A DNA stretch of 64,000 bases from Pelargonium x hortorum. Lineage: Eukaryota; Streptophyta; Magnoliopsida; Geraniales; Geraniaceae. The notes below the pieces were generated by a model. That model was not told the DNA's origin. It worked only from the letters and a program-made list of their open reading frames with translations, and ran no database searches. Positions 47,301-60,600 of the stretch are shown in pieces. The stretch spans positions 124,001 to 188,000 of the forward strand of contig JAYMTJ010000002.1 in the NCBI GenBank assembly GCA_036897525.1, in the 5' to 3' direction. Each line of letters starts with the position of its first letter. Position 1 is the stretch's first letter. Made by a program: the position numbers and the translations under genes.

Positions 47301-50300
47301 TTTCTCCTAGCTTAGTAGAAGGCTCTCACTAGAAATTTGTAGAGCTATTCTTCGTGAAGATACTTACCGGAACTAGATTGTTAGTTAAATTGAGTATCCC
47401 CAGCTTTCTTGTCTTACCCCTGTCTTTTTTTATTCAACTTGAAATTTCCCTGAATCTCTTCTCTTTAGGAAGCCCCCCTGTTTTGAAGTGACCCCTTTTT
47501 TTTACTCATACCCATTGGCTCGAAAAGTTTTTTACTTTTTTTGGAAGTATTTACTTAACTTAAGGGTATAAATTAGAGTTTAGGTTTAGTTTACAAAAGA
47601 CTTTGCAATTGGCAAGAAATAACTCAACTTAAGAGGATTCCTTTTTTTTATGACTCGCGGGGTCAGTCTTTAGCTAGCCAGCTTGGCTTCTATGGATAAT
47701 TAGTCAAAATTGGAAGTAAGACTTATTTAGCGCTGTAGTTATACAAGAAGCTAACTCCAGTCCAGGAAAACTCTTAATCATAGCTGCGGAATCCTCTAAG
47801 CAAGTACCCCTTTCATTTTAAGAATTTAGAACAGTTTACTGGGGTTTTAGTTTAGGTTAACACCAGCCTTTACTTTTTTTCCCTATGCCGTATCTTCTAT
47901 ACTTTAGATTCTTTTCGAGGGAGTTATAACCAGAAAAACCTGTGACTTGACCTTGGTCCCAGTAGGGGCTCGGCAGTGAAACTGCAAAGCAAGTAAATAT
48001 CCCAGTGAAATTCGGACGTACTTTTCAGCCTCTACTAGAAGCTTTTATTATTTATATGCGAGGAGTCCTCAGATAATTTGACTTGGGTGCTTAAAATCCG
48101 TTAATCAAGTCTTCTTCAATGAGGAAATCTAGCGTTTGCTGTGTACATACTGCATGCAGCTTTGGTGTAGTTCAAAAAGAATTACGCAGTGATTTAGTAG
48201 TAGCTCAAATCCCAACTCTAAAATTCTGTTATATGAGTTCTAAAAGTTACCTCCCCAATATCTATACACAAATTAGTAAATGAATACCTTAGACCTCAGG
48301 ACCCCGCTTCTACATTCTACAGAAAAATATTTCGGAAATAGAGCCTGCCAGTTTCCAATTAGCACTTCCCCTAGTTAAAAAACTGCTAGAGACCTACTAT
48401 TCTAATAAGTTCAAGGATAAAGAAGTACTGAGTTTCCTTTACGCAAAGAGACTAAGCGCAGAATCCCCAAGAAACCCCACAAATAGAAAAAAGACTTGAA
48501 ATTTCTCATTAAACAGAATCCCGGACTCGATAGAACTGCTTTCACAACTAAATGAAAATTCCTCAGAGCTAGAGACCCCTTACTTGAAAATCTATACTAC
48601 CTTATAGTACTCTTTGCTGCTAAACTTTGTAGCTATAATTCTTTATGGGCTAGAGTTTTTTTCTTTGTATTTATAACAGTAGAAGATACACCTTCCTTAT
48701 ATATAAGGGGATACCGGCTTTTGTAAGCTCTTATGGATTATAATATTATATAGAGGTACGTACTTAAACTCACAGAAGTCACTTTCTTTAAGGAGAATTC
48801 CTCTTGTTCCATGTACTAGCTTTGACCCGCGAGAGAGTGAACTTAGAGATGGTTATAAGGTTCCTAGAAATTAGTACAATAAGGAAATGTCCGAGCCTGT
48901 TACAAGTTCGTAAATCAATAAACAAGAATACAATTAATTCAGAGAGTAAGTTCTTTCACTTATAGATAGAATATAGAAATCTACAAGATTCTATATTTCA
49001 ATGGACTCATTTACAAAAGAACAATGAGATTTTGTGTTATTTGTTATCTTTGACTTCACTTATAATCACTTATAAGAACCCCAAGCAAAATAAAGGACTT
49101 GGATGGCGGTAGCTCCTGCGTGAGCTGGATTGAATGTAACAAGTTTCTTTAGTTTCTATGTCCTATAGAATTTGATTTCTTAGTGAGTTGCGAATCTTTC
49201 TTTTCTCTTTAGTTCGTTCCAGTGAGTGAGTCTATTGCTTTAAGGAACTTAATATCCAAACTTTATACTGCAGAATTTCGTCTTCTTCCTGATTCTATCT
49301 TGTATCGTGTTTTGGCTAGAAATAGACCCTATTTCAATTTTAGGACATAAAAATCCAGTTATAGGAGATACCCCCTTACAAGACAAGTGGAAGAACTCCG
49401 GCTAGGTTTTGTGTCAAATCGATTAATCTTTAATACTTCACCATTTTGAAGTTCTGGTTATTTTGAATTTAGAAGAGAATAGATTGTGGATTTTTTTTAT
49501 TACTCAGTTCTGCCCGATTTCCCATTTAACTAACAGGAGTTTCGCTTTATCTTCTTTATCTTTATGGTGCAGTGTAATGCTCAAGTTAACCCTATATTAG
49601 GTTACGCATTTCCTATAGTGTTAGGATTCAATTTAGTAATATAAGCTCTACTGGATATACCCGAATCCACTCGATACGGACCTTTCTTTAGGGAGCCGGC
49701 ATGTAGTGCAGTAATAAAAAAGCATGTAAATACAGAGTCGCTAGAATCTAGATTGTAGCTTTTGAGGAAACTCACTAGTAATAGAGTAAGAGAAACACCC
49801 GCCCGGAGGGATAACTTGATATTTCTAATTAAGGGGGCTCTTTAAGAATGTAAGTAAAGTTTATTCTAATTGAGTAAAAAGGAACACACATAGGATATAG
49901 GCTTTATGCAACTGTCTTTATTAGGCAGTCTTCTTTCTATCTATCCTTTAAACTTCGTTCACGTAAAAAATATGATGTTGGATATTACATTTATATGTAT
50001 ATATTTATCTAAGTCAACAATCTACCAGCGCAATGCTATTTAAATTTAGAGAAGTATACAAGCCTTAAAAAAATGAAAGACTAAGCGATTCCTTACTAAG
50101 GTTGCGGCTGTACCTAATGCAAACCTCTCTGTGAGTTCCCTGCCTAAATAACGAACCTGAGTTTGTTCTATAATCTTAAGGGTTTTGGCATTGTTAATTA
50201 AAAGATAGTTATAGAACATTCTCCCCAAATCTATTATATTCTACTACTTCGGTCCAAAATTTCGTGCAAAGGAGTACTTTGTTGAACACCTTTTTTTCAT

Positions 50301-53300
50301 ACTTATACTTTTAAGTTCCTCATATTACCTCATATTAAGAATAACCGGATAAAATTCTCTAGGCTTCTCTCGTCTCGAAAAAAAACTCTTAATGTTTTTA
50401 GGGTAGGGGTCCCGTATTCTTCCCCGCTATACCCACTACTAACTAAACTGCTATGGATAGAAAAAATAATAAATTGAACAGCTTCGCTAATCGTAATGTA
50501 TACGAATTTGTAGGACTATTCTCCACTTGTTCTAGAGAAACCGGGAGCTTGCTTACTATACTAGGATTTTATAAACTTTTCGAGTCCTTTAGTTAGGTTG
50601 AACCAATCTGGAATAGATAGCTATGATTTTCGGAGGCCTGGGTCTCTTGAGATAACTAAAAACTCTGTAGAGGTTTAAACCCTTCCTTTTTTATTTTACT
50701 AATCCAGATTTTTGAAATTATAACCTTTGAAAACTATTCCCTATTAGAATTTTTTTTGGAAAGAGCTTCCTGACTTTATAAAAAAAACTGTGGTATTTCC
50801 CAAGCCTGCCCGGTGCAACTAGTAAAAGAGGTATCCCCTTTTTAGTTAAGTGAATTTATATCAAGGATAACTCAGTAATTGATTTATAAGTAACCTCCAG
50901 TCCTTAAAAAAGTTATTTACAAACGGGTTTATGGGCATTACTCAGGGTCAAGGCGAAAGACTAGGCAATTCCTATATTACTCTTCGCTTAAAAATGTAAA
51001 ACCATATTAATATGGGTCATAGATTTGGATTAAAAAAGGGGCCTTTCCGAGTGCTTAAAGAAAAGCTAATCTCTATGCAAGAGTTGCAAATGCTTTAGTT
51101 ATAGGATAAGGAATTAAGATCCTTTAACGGGATATCTTGCATTCTAAAGGAATTGAAACTAGTAATAGGAGATAGAAGTACCCTTCTTTTCGTTACACAA
51201 CTATTAAAATAAAACCCGCTTCAGGCAAGTGCCGAGTAAATCCTTATTTTAGGCCCGTTTCTCAAAATAGGAATATATCTAGAGGCCCCTATTCTTTCTT
51301 GTAAAAAATGAGAGGTTGAAAATATTTGAATGCTTTTTACAACCTTTGCTATGCGCTTAAATCTTACTCCCTACCAATACCTAGAGTTTTTTTTTGAGCT
51401 GGCTTCCTATAAAACTTACAAAGAAAATAAGAGGTATATCCATAAAAGCCCTATAGGAGTGGATCTAAAACCTTCTATCAAATTGACGGCAAGTTATCAA
51501 AGCCTTGGGTTGTGTAAACTGAGAAAGAGTTTATCAAGCAAAAACATTCGAGGAGGGGCATACTCTCATAGTACTTTTATAGGACACCCCTTTGCAATTT
51601 TCAATTTAAAAGGTATGGAACTTTTTACATACGGGTTCTCTAAGCGGGTACCTTACTGTTTTATTTTACTTCAAGCGCCAACACTCTACTGAGAGGCTTT
51701 ATACTTCGAGACCCTTGTGGAAACCCCGGGGAAAGCTACTGTAGTGGAATACTTATATTAATATAATACTACCATTTACTACGCTAAAAGCTAAATAAAG
51801 TGCCTTAGATAAGGGTAGCGGCTCACCCGCATCTGTTTGGTCAATCTAACACTTCCCTTACCTTACAGGTGGAGGAATCCCTTTCCTGAAGGAGGCCTGT
51901 ATATGTACGACAGATAGTACTTCCTTACTTAACTCGATTCGATTAATTCGACTTTTCTATAAGGAACTTTGACTTTGTATAAATAGATTTTTCTGCTACA
52001 AACAAGTCCACCTTTCCTGGATTTGCGTTTAGTTACTCAAAGTACACTCAATAATTCAATTAGGCCTTTCTAAAGATTTCTCCTTTTGTTATTTAAGCAA
52101 TAAGTTTTTTTATTCGCTTTCACTTCACAGATTATACTCAATAAGTTATAAAAAAAAGTTATAAAAGGGACTGGTAGCTCATCTAGTACATCTGATCCAA
52201 TACTATTAGGAGCAAATAGAAGGAAGTAGAATAATATAAGAAAAAAGATAGAATTGACTTTTGAAAGTTGAGAAAGAGGATAAGCCTCTAAATCGCGAAT
52301 TAACTTGTGTGGCTACTTAAACAAAAAAAAAATGCACATCCTGCGGAATCTGCCCCGTCGTAAGGTAAAATATTTAGCAAGGAGTCGCTTTTCAAACTTC
52401 CTATAATCTATAATTTTAAATAAACTTATAAGATCCTGTAAAAGATAACCTTACCTATTTCCTTCTAAACATATACTCGGTGTACTTTTTACGGCAGGCC
52501 CGTTTTTTCTTTGAAATGAAGTCTCCGGAATATTTTCTAGTCTCGATCCTTGCCTTTGGTTGGAATAATAATTTATTTTATTAAAGGACTTTCTTTATTT
52601 GAGCCCTATTGGCTTTACGTTGTTGTAATATAATTCAGAACTTGTGTAGATGGAAGAACCTAAGAGGGTATTCCTTTTGTTTTGTTTCCCCTATGAATAA
52701 GCAATTCCGACTTATTGAATTCCTTATTCAACCCTATCACGTAATTTTGAGGGTGAAGTCTTTATCTTTATTCAAAAAAAAACCACCCCTTTCCTGGTTT
52801 ATCCGCCGCTAAAATATTCTTTCTTATTAGTAGTTCAACAGTATAAGAATTAAAAAACTCATTTTAAGGTATACCTCGTTTGTGCCATCAAAAAAAAAGA
52901 AGTACTTATTTTCAATTAAAGGGATCCTCTTGGAACTTCTTCTACTATAAGTATAAGTATACTACTTAAAATTACTGTTTTATTATAGAACTAATAGACC
53001 CTCTATATCTGTACGAATACAATAAAAGTAACCAAATTAATTCCCTTCTCTCTAAAGGCCACCTAGAACCATGACCTCATACGGATATTTTAAGGTGTTT
53101 TGTTGGTAAAAAGGGGCAAAATGGAAGCGGGAAAGGGTTGAGCTCTCTTCAAAGATACCCCTTGTATATACTATACTGACATATATCTTTTAGTAAGGAA
53201 CCGCAGGAAAGCTACAAATTTTTGTGATAGCCCTGGTCTCACTTTACACAAAGAATACTAATCCAGTTCAAGTGTCAAGAAACCTATATTAACCTAAAAA

Positions 53301-54780
53301 AGCGCAGGCTTGCCTTATTTAAAAGTTATATCTCATTAAAGGTAGGCTTTACGTGGGTTTTGTGGCTAGTAGCACTCTCCCCTTAAGAAGTATCAAATCA
53401 TCGGCACTTTACTGTAAGGGTAGTTGAAATTCCGTAGTTCGAACCTCTTGTCCTGCTATTGGAGGAGACCCCAGTTAATCTTTATGAAGACTCCGTCCAC
53501 AAAAACTTACCTATATGAAGGAAAAGGGTATCATAGCACAAATCCTCACCTCAAGGGTCCTACCGGATTTCTTTTATACAAAAAAACTTTTATCCTCTAG
53601 CCCAGAACTAAACTATAAAGTAAGAGGGGTTTCTTAACAAATTAAGAGGAAGATAAGGTAGTTCCTATTTTGAGGTTTGTATTTAATTAAGTTCTAGTAA
53701 CTAAAGTGGCGGGTGGGAGTTTTAAAACTAGGTGGATATTGCAAAGTAAGGGTTTCCAGTTTATAAAGCCCTACAGCTCTGTATAGAATATAGAATTTGT
53801 TGCGTTAGAGTCTTTTTAATTAACTGAATTCGGGGAATTTGTAAGTACTTTTACAGAATTTTAAAGAACTGGATGGATGGGTGTTATAAACAAAGTAACT
53901 AAGTCAAGAGCGAGTCTCCTAAAAAACTTTTATTAGTTTATTAGTAAGGCAAAAGGGTTGAAAAGGCATAGTTTTCGTATATTTGAGTTTCTTCCCTTAG
54001 AGGTTTTGCAGGATACAAGCCATTATAAAAAGAAAGTATCCTTGATTTGAAACGTTTTCAATAGCAGTCCCCTCAACTAAGTTTGACTTATTTCTAGGAG
54101 TTTCTCCATCCCGTATCTTATCCAAGTTGTGTGCCTAAATGTGTCAAATTACAAGGCATTCCTCTTTTTTAAGAGAGTTATGATCTAAATGAAATAGGAG
54201 TAGGGTTGATACACTTAGCTTGCTCTAGCCCATACTAGAAGGACCCCCTTCTTTAACCATGTCTCCTGTTTCATTTCTTCAGTACAATTCCTAAATATTA
54301 GTGAGTACTTCTTTAGAGTGCATAAAGAATTTTCAAGTGTTGATCAGGATAAGAGCCTACGAAAGAACTTCGAAGCAGAAATAAACTAAACTTAGAAGAG
54401 CTTTCGTAGGACAGACTTATATGAAAGTGTACTGTTTAAAATAAAACCGGTCAATTTTACCAACCACAAGTACTCCTAAATTTTGTTCTATATGTATTCT
54501 TGTATCGCAATTACAGAGGGCTTCTCTTGACTTAATCAGAGCGCCTTTAAGTAAAGTAAGAGAAAAGTACTCGAAGAAACAATATACATTGGGTATAAAT
54601 GCCACACTTACCAGCCAATACCTTTCAAATTAGAACAGTATAGGACTTTTGACATATGAATTTTTCGCTACCAAATGAGTGATTCCTAAGTTAAACAAAA
54701 ACGAAGGTACCATTATAATTGCATTTTGTGTTTACCCGCTTATGTATTATCTAAAAGGGACTTATTTCATTTTATTACAT
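44331..54780. other. Longest AT-rich desert
   Basis: About 10.4 kb with no recognisable gene, RNA gene or well-conserved repeat. Open frames include 46719-46910, 50046-50228 minus, 51330-51692 (120 codons, listed separately), 52609-52812 and 54417-54605 minus. None has a recognisable motif. A possible T-arm-like stretch near 53430-53450 was not convincing. Confidence 0.5.
51330..51692 (+). CDS. Unrecognised ORF, 120 codons
   Basis: The longest open frame after mttB, from ATG at 51330 to a TGA. The product is basic and mixed, with a Tyr/Lys-rich section (residues about 29-40) and a SLGLCKLRKSLSSK segment near the middle. No membrane span is clear. I recognise no family and there is no gene nearby. 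Under a simple composition model, a handful of frames over 100 codons are expected by chance, so this may well be accidental. Confidence 0.15.
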   Translation: MLFTTFAMRLNLTPYQYLEFFFELASYKTYKENKRYIHKSPIGVDLKPSIKLTASYQSLGLCKLRKSLSSKNIRGGAYSHSTFIGHPFAIFNLKGMELFTYGFSKRVPYCFILLQAPTLY

Positions 54781-54821
54781 GTTCTAGAAATCCTCCAACA
54801 AGCAAGCTCTTGCCTCTAATA

Positions 54822-54951
54822 TAATGTCCTCTAACTCTAATAACCACTTGCAGCTTGGAAGGGAAGCCTGTCTTAGCTCTTAGTCTGTCAAAGGTCTTAC
54901 TGTAATAGCTATCCAACTGTTGCTGATGACCGAATGGACTGACTTATTCTT
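54822..54951 (+). repeat. R3 dispersed repeat, copy 1
   Basis: The blocks TAATGTCCT, TCTTAGC, GTCAAAGG, TGTAA and CTGTTGCTGATGAC run in that order and also occur in the same order at 60783-60862. Copy 1 carries extra sequence between the first two blocks. It is followed by TCTTGACATTG (54979) and CAGTTGAGAACT (55056), blocks that lie upstream of R3 copy 2. Confidence 0.5.
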
Positions 54952-55745
54952 TGAGAGGAGTTGTTCTTGTAGGTAACTCTTGACATTGACGGTACAGAAC
55001 TGAATGCTAAAGGAATTGAAGGATAAAAATACAGAACTAACTGAATATTTCTGAACAGTTGAGAACTCTTGAGGTGCTAATGGAACGAGCCAAAGGAAGG
55101 AATTGGAGCTAATTGTGGTATTCTTTGGAGCTAGACCCTTCCGCTAGAGCAGTATCCTATTCCTCAGAGCTATCCAGTTTCCTTATCTTGATTCATTGTT
55201 AGTTCTTGAGATTGACTCTTCTTGTTAAGGTATAGTCAAGTTTTATTAGTTGGTAAATAAAGAGTTTTCTATTCAGTAGTTTGTACCTTCAGGACTTAGG
55301 CTTATAGAGTCTGGATTTACTATGTTTGAGAATCTCCTCACTAAGCTTAACATATTGGAAACCCTTGAAACAAAGGGACATGAAAAGTACTAACCGCAAA
55401 GTAACCTTATCATAGCTGCTATACCTACACTTTATCTTAATTAATAGACCCATCTTCTTAAGAAGCTCGCTTATAGTGCTCTTATAGTCATACCCGTACT
55501 CTCAGCTAGACCAGACTCTTAGTTCTGTAAAGGAGTTTAAGAATTAATCGAATAGAAAATAGACGGGAAACCCAGTAATTGTGTATAGCAAGCAGAGTTG
55601 ATTCTATTTGTTTTAGAGACTCAGAATAATTCCTTTTTTTCTAGATAGTCAAGTTTTTTTAGTATTAAAGAAGCTAATTTGTATATTTGAGAGCCCGTTT
55701 TGTAGGTATTCTTGTAAGTCGGTATACTCAATAAACTATATAGCG

Positions 55746-55847
55746 TTAACCTCCCTCGGTACCATCTGGGTCGGTAAGAAAGATGTACTCAATATCCCTT
55801 CTAGTGTACTTTCCTACTAGACGATAAAAGCAGAGAACTAGAGGAAT
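55746..55847 (+). repeat. R2 repeat, copy 1
   Basis: The left block TTAACCTCC (55746) and right block GATAAAAGCAGAGAACTAG then AGGAAT (55823) are 77 bp apart. Followed by a T/C-rich tail comparable with the other copies. Confidence 0.55.
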
Positions 55848-56862
55848 GCGCTTATTAAGAAGTTTTCTTCTTTTCTTATTTGTAGTACCTCCTGTTAATT
55901 CTCTTCTGGAAAGCTAATTAATAGATAGTTTCTGTAAGACTTCGTATAAAAGGAGGCTAGATATTAGGAATTCCTGAATGCTAAGGCTTTCTGAAAACTG
56001 GGGATTTGCTTTCATGCTCTCTGAGAGGTAAGCAATTTATGAGAACGATAAATGAACAGAGTATCTAAACAGCAGATAAAAGGAGTCACTTTTGGGTTAT
56101 TCTATTTCTTTTGTATTAAGAATCTTTGGTATTTGTTGGAAGTATTTACGGAAAAGGATTCTAGTGAGATTTATTTAATCCCTGAATTTATTATAAAAGT
56201 TTCAGTTTGTTTATTCTTGATCTTGGTCCTAGTGTAATATGGTATATATTCTAATACTACTAAATGTAATGCCCTCCCTACGCAAAGCTTGAGTTGGGTA
56301 GATGCATTCATGTATATACTACTAAGGTTTTCCTCCTCATTTAACGATAAAAGCATAAAACGGGAGGGAATAACCTTAACAATCTATAATTAAATACAAT
56401 GAAATAACTACAATACACTAGAATACTAAATATCTATTCATAATCTAAGTAGTATGTATTTCTTAATTATCTATTAAATATTTCATCTCAACAATAGATA
56501 AATTAAGGAATAATACAAAAGCTACAAAGAATACATTAGCTACAGGCAACAAACAATAAGACATTAAGACAGGCCTTTCTTCACCAATCTTTATTTTCTC
56601 CTTCTCCTCTAAGTCTCTCTGCCAATATAGTTTCAGTCCTAAGAACAGAGGTCTTTCTAGCGCTCTAAGGATTCTAACTCTCAAGAAAATGCAGAACTAA
56701 AGAAGTCAATATCAGGAGTGTAGTTACAAAGAGTGCAGGCACAGTTGTAAGGAAAGGTATGAAGAATAGGAAGGTAAGAGAGCCTCCCTTTCCATTTTAG
56801 GGAGCAAGTCAAAACAAACTCGAAAGCTAAAGTGTTAGTTTTCCGGTAAATGAACTAAAGTT

Positions 56863-57052
56863 TAAGTCTGTTTTTGCTGGTGTTGTTGCTGCTAGTGTAA
56901 GATTGACTATTAAAATACTATAATGCCTTAACCTCCTAAGTTTAGTCAGTAACATGGATTCATGTATGCACTTATAGGGTTTCTTTACTCTGTTAGTGAT
57001 AAGTACAAAAGCAGCAAGAGGAATTCTTCTTTAAAGAGTCAGTTCTTAGTTT
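56863..57052 (+). repeat. R2 repeat, copy 2
   Basis: It has AATACTATAATGCCTTAACC like 42714, TTAACCTCC at 56928, and the right block GATAAGTACAAAAG...AGGAATT at 56998-57025. The 28-bp right block is identical to that of copy 3. Left-to-right block spacing is 70 bp. Confidence 0.65.
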
Positions 57053-57560
57053 GTTATTTCCTACCCTCGAATACTTTAGTAACACTAACAGAGTCCAGGG
57101 GAATATATAAGTTCTAATCCCACCCTATACTAATATAAGATAGCAAAGAAACCTAACTGACCCGCTTGCAAAACCCACCAACAATCTTTAGCACTTTAAA
57201 CTCAAAAAATTGATACTTTAACTTAGGAGGCCTCTAAATCTAATTAAACAAAAAGCTCTATACCAATTATGTTATGGGAAGTCCGGAGAGCCACACTTAA
57301 AGCATGAAAACAGTCCTATAAAGGTATAGATTTTTTATAAGTAAGGGTCTTTAGCTCTGAGGAAAGCGAATAAGTTTTTTGATTTATAAAGAGTTGTGAA
57401 AGCAGTCCTTTGCCAGTGGTGCTAATACTCCGACATGTTATTAGGTCTAAAGGAGAGGTTTAAATGTATTCTTGTGTTGCTAATGGAAAGCGAGGATAAA
57501 CAAGTAACTGACATAGCCGGTAAATAATGTATAGAGTCCTCTCTAATTCAATAGACTTTA

Positions 57561-57745
57561 CTCTAATTGGTCTAACTCGTGATGGTATCGCGTATAGTTA
57601 TATCTAGTTTACTACAGGCATTAACCTCCTTCGCTCTGCAGCTGTTGGGTACAAGAACTGACTCTAAATAAATGGGTTTCTTCAATGATAAGTACAAAAG
57701 CAGCAAGAGGAATTATTCTTTTTAAAAAGTGACTACGTTATTGTT
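57561..57745 (+). repeat. R2 repeat, copy 3
   Basis: CTAACTCGTGATGGTATCGCG (57572-57592) begins the unit; TTAACCTCC is at 57621 and the 28-bp right block at 57687-57714, identical to copy 2. Block spacing is 66 bp. The sequence between blocks has diverged freely while the end blocks have not. Confidence 0.65.
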
Positions 57746-57770
57746 TGATCTCTATCGAAGCAAGTGAATT

Positions 57771-60600
57771 CTAAAACACCAGGGAAAGCTCTTTTCTTTA
57801 ATAGGCTGCTATGTTGTTCTAGTCTGTGTTTTGGGTATTTCGGGAGATAAAGAAAATCCATAATAGTTATAGTTTGGTATTCGTTCTAAGTTTTATAGTT
57901 TGTAAGCTCATCCAGGTTTTTTCCGATGAAGGGGAATTGCCTTTCTCCGTTCAGCCTTTTTTTGTCTTTGTCTCTTATCTTAAAAAAGCTTTGCCAAGGT
58001 CTTTAGGCTTGAACTCGCGATTGGTTCCTGTTTTCCATGCGTCTCGCACTCTTTTATACATATACAGTGAAGCCTTCATTGTCTAGATCCGTAATTTGAA
58101 TGAATACTAATTTCTTCATTACCTAAGTTATTATGACTTTAGTCAATTTGAATTATTCCTGTTGCAAAGAAGGGGTGCCCCTAAAAACTTCAAAGGAGAA
58201 CCGGGTCTTCCTTGAACTTAGTTATAGGTACGTACAAATTCCAAATAACTCACAAGTAAGGGCTTCTTGTAATAGCAAAATTAATTGATATAGAACTATC
58301 AAGACTAATAAGTAATACTAATACAATAAATAGATAAATATTAATAGGTAATACATACATTTTATAACGATTAGTTCTAGATAGTTTAAGAGGCTATCTC
58401 TTACTCTTAGAGAATCTTAGAGATAGTATAGGGGATTCTCTCTTATCTTATATAGTATGGGAGTTGAAAACCTCTATAAAAAAAAAAGATAATAGCTACA
58501 AGGAATTGGTTAACCAAGAGAAAAGCTTCTAAAATCTTTCTAGTATTAAAGGGAAAGCCTTAATAAAGGAAAGAAAATGAAGCGAGTTTCTTTTTAGGAA
58601 TAGCAAACCCCGCGTAACTTAGTGTGTAAGGAATCCTCATAAAACACTGAATTACTTTAGCTAGGATTGACCCGAGGAATTGCAAGGAAAAGCTACCTTA
58701 GCCAATTTTTTTTGATTAATGACAAGGCCGGCTCTAATTCTAATGTCCCTATTTAGGATTTACAAATATGCGGAGCTTTTTCCTAGTTACAACGTATGTA
58801 AAATTGGGGTATTTTAGAGCCTCTGCTCTATTACTTGTATACGAGTCTCTCTCTCAATTTTGACTAAGCTAGGCTACTTCTTTTCTTTTTTGAGTATAAA
58901 AAAGGGACCCCATTTAACACACTTCACTTCCCGCTTCTTACTTATTAGATTTGTTGAATTAAATCAAAAGAGAGACTATTTTCTTTATATGCTTTATATA
59001 TAAGATAAGTGAGGGTAAACTTTTAACTCCTTTGGATTTTACAAGCAGACAACCTATTCATTTTCATTAGATTCGAAGTAGAGTGCCTCTAAACCGATAA
59101 AGTAAATCCCAGCTAAGAAGGTTTTTTTTAATATTTTATAGAAGCTATCCCTGTGCCTAGAGGAGACCCCAGGAATCTTGTGGACTTCTTATTTGTAGTA
59201 GTTTTAGTTCTTAAGCGTGAGTAGTAAAGTAAAGTATTGCATATTAGAACTGGAATTTGGCTTACTAAAAAAAAAGCTAACCGGGTTATTGCAAAAAAAG
59301 ACCTGTCCGGGTAAATCCTAATAAAGTGCTCTTTTTAATCAATCATATTATACCCTCTTAAAGGTTGCTTAAACAAGAGACTTTAAGAAGCTCTTTTTAG
59401 TATTAGTCAACCGAGAGAGAAGCTGGATTTTACCTGGCGTTAACTTTTGACGGGATTCCTTTTTATAGAGTTGTAGAAGTAGTCCTTAGCTAATTTACTA
59501 GTAGGATTCTTATTAAGCTCGATCACTGTATTTGGAACTCAAAATTAAGGAAGATGATTACGGGTTTATGATATAGATATAGTAGACTCATACTTCTTTT
59601 CTTTGGCTGTTATGGGGAGTCCTTTTTTTACCGACCTATTAGTCCAAAAAAGAAAACTTCAAGGAATTCTTGCGACTTCGTTCTCATACAATACAAAAGC
59701 AAGTTATTACATCTTTATTCCTTCTCGTCTTTGTCCGCTTATCGCAAGCTATCAAGGAGGGGCTCAGGTTAAACACCGGATTACAGCCAAAAAAAAATCT
59801 GGTCAAAATTAACCTTGTCATTTGTAGGATATCTAATGAAAAATTCCTGTTAATTTTCAACTAATCAGAAATATTTTACTTTTTTTATTTATAGGATACC
59901 CGTATTATTGAAATCTAGTAGCTTGGCTTAGCTTATTTGCGAAAGAACTTTACTTTACCTTTTTAGAGTTAATCTTGCATTGAAAGTCGTAGGTAAACCA
60001 GAAACAGTGGAGTTTTCTATCATAGACTTACTGGGTACTTTGAGAGAAAGGCTCAAAATAGGATAATAAATCAAATGGAAAGGCCGGGTCTCCACACTAA
60101 ACGAAATAAGTTTAGAAGAATTTCCAGGGCCCGTACAAGAAACTTGGTCTTTAATCAATTACAGCTTAGGTGCGCGGGGTCCTAAAAATTTTTTTTTCAG
60201 TTACACAAGAAGTGGTAAAACTTCAAATTAGGTGTTTATAGTAAGACGGTGCTAACTTCTTTAAAAATCTCTAACTTACCCGGAGGATTTCATTATATAA
60301 GGATAAGGGATCCAAGTTTCTTAACAGTATCCGAATCTAGTGGCTTATATTAATTGGATAGGCCCTTACAGAAGACTTTTGTGTAAAAAGTCTTATAACA
60401 AAGCCCAGCGCCTTTGGAAAAAAATAATAACAGCCAAAGCTTACTTAAAAAAAAAAGGGAATGCTTCCGTAGGGAGTAAGGAAACCCACCAGACTTTTAT
60501 TCTTTTAGAGGGCTCATTATTATTTTTTTTTTGGTGTTAGTTTTTTCTTTAGAATTTGAAGTTAATTAGAGGAAACAAAAAAATGGATTAAATTAAGAAG
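57771..60600. other. Non-coding stretch
   Basis: About 2.8 kb without a recognised gene. Frames at 57826-58086 (86 codons from GTG), 59603-59812 and 59955-60158 minus have no motif. An R4-like motif (ATTACCTAAGTTATTATGAC) lies at 58119, and an inverted R1-like sequence at 58296-58365. Confidence 0.45.

Larger units (their letters stand above)
54781..57770. repeat. Repeat island (R3 then three R2 copies)
   Basis: About 3 kb; one row at 54841 is about 47% G+C, far above the desert to its left. It contains an R3 copy (54822-54951) and three R2 copies at 55746, 56928 and 57621, all on the plus strand. No recognisable gene. Frames at 56052-56237, 56171-56356 minus and 56463-56684 minus are short and unrecognised. 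Confidence 0.5.

Noticed and set aside
53420-53460. GTAGTTCGAACCTCTTG as a tRNA remnant
   Set aside because: Isolated T-loop-like word with no stems; such words occur by chance.
57579-57600. GATGGTATCGCG in R2 as a retroelement primer-binding site
   Set aside because: Only seven bases resemble a TGGTATC initiator-tRNA binding site, and no terminal repeats or protein domains are seen, so no retroelement is called.
57826-58086. 86-codon frame starting with GTG
   Set aside because: No similarity that I can see to nad1, nad4 or other exons of similar size; GTG start only.
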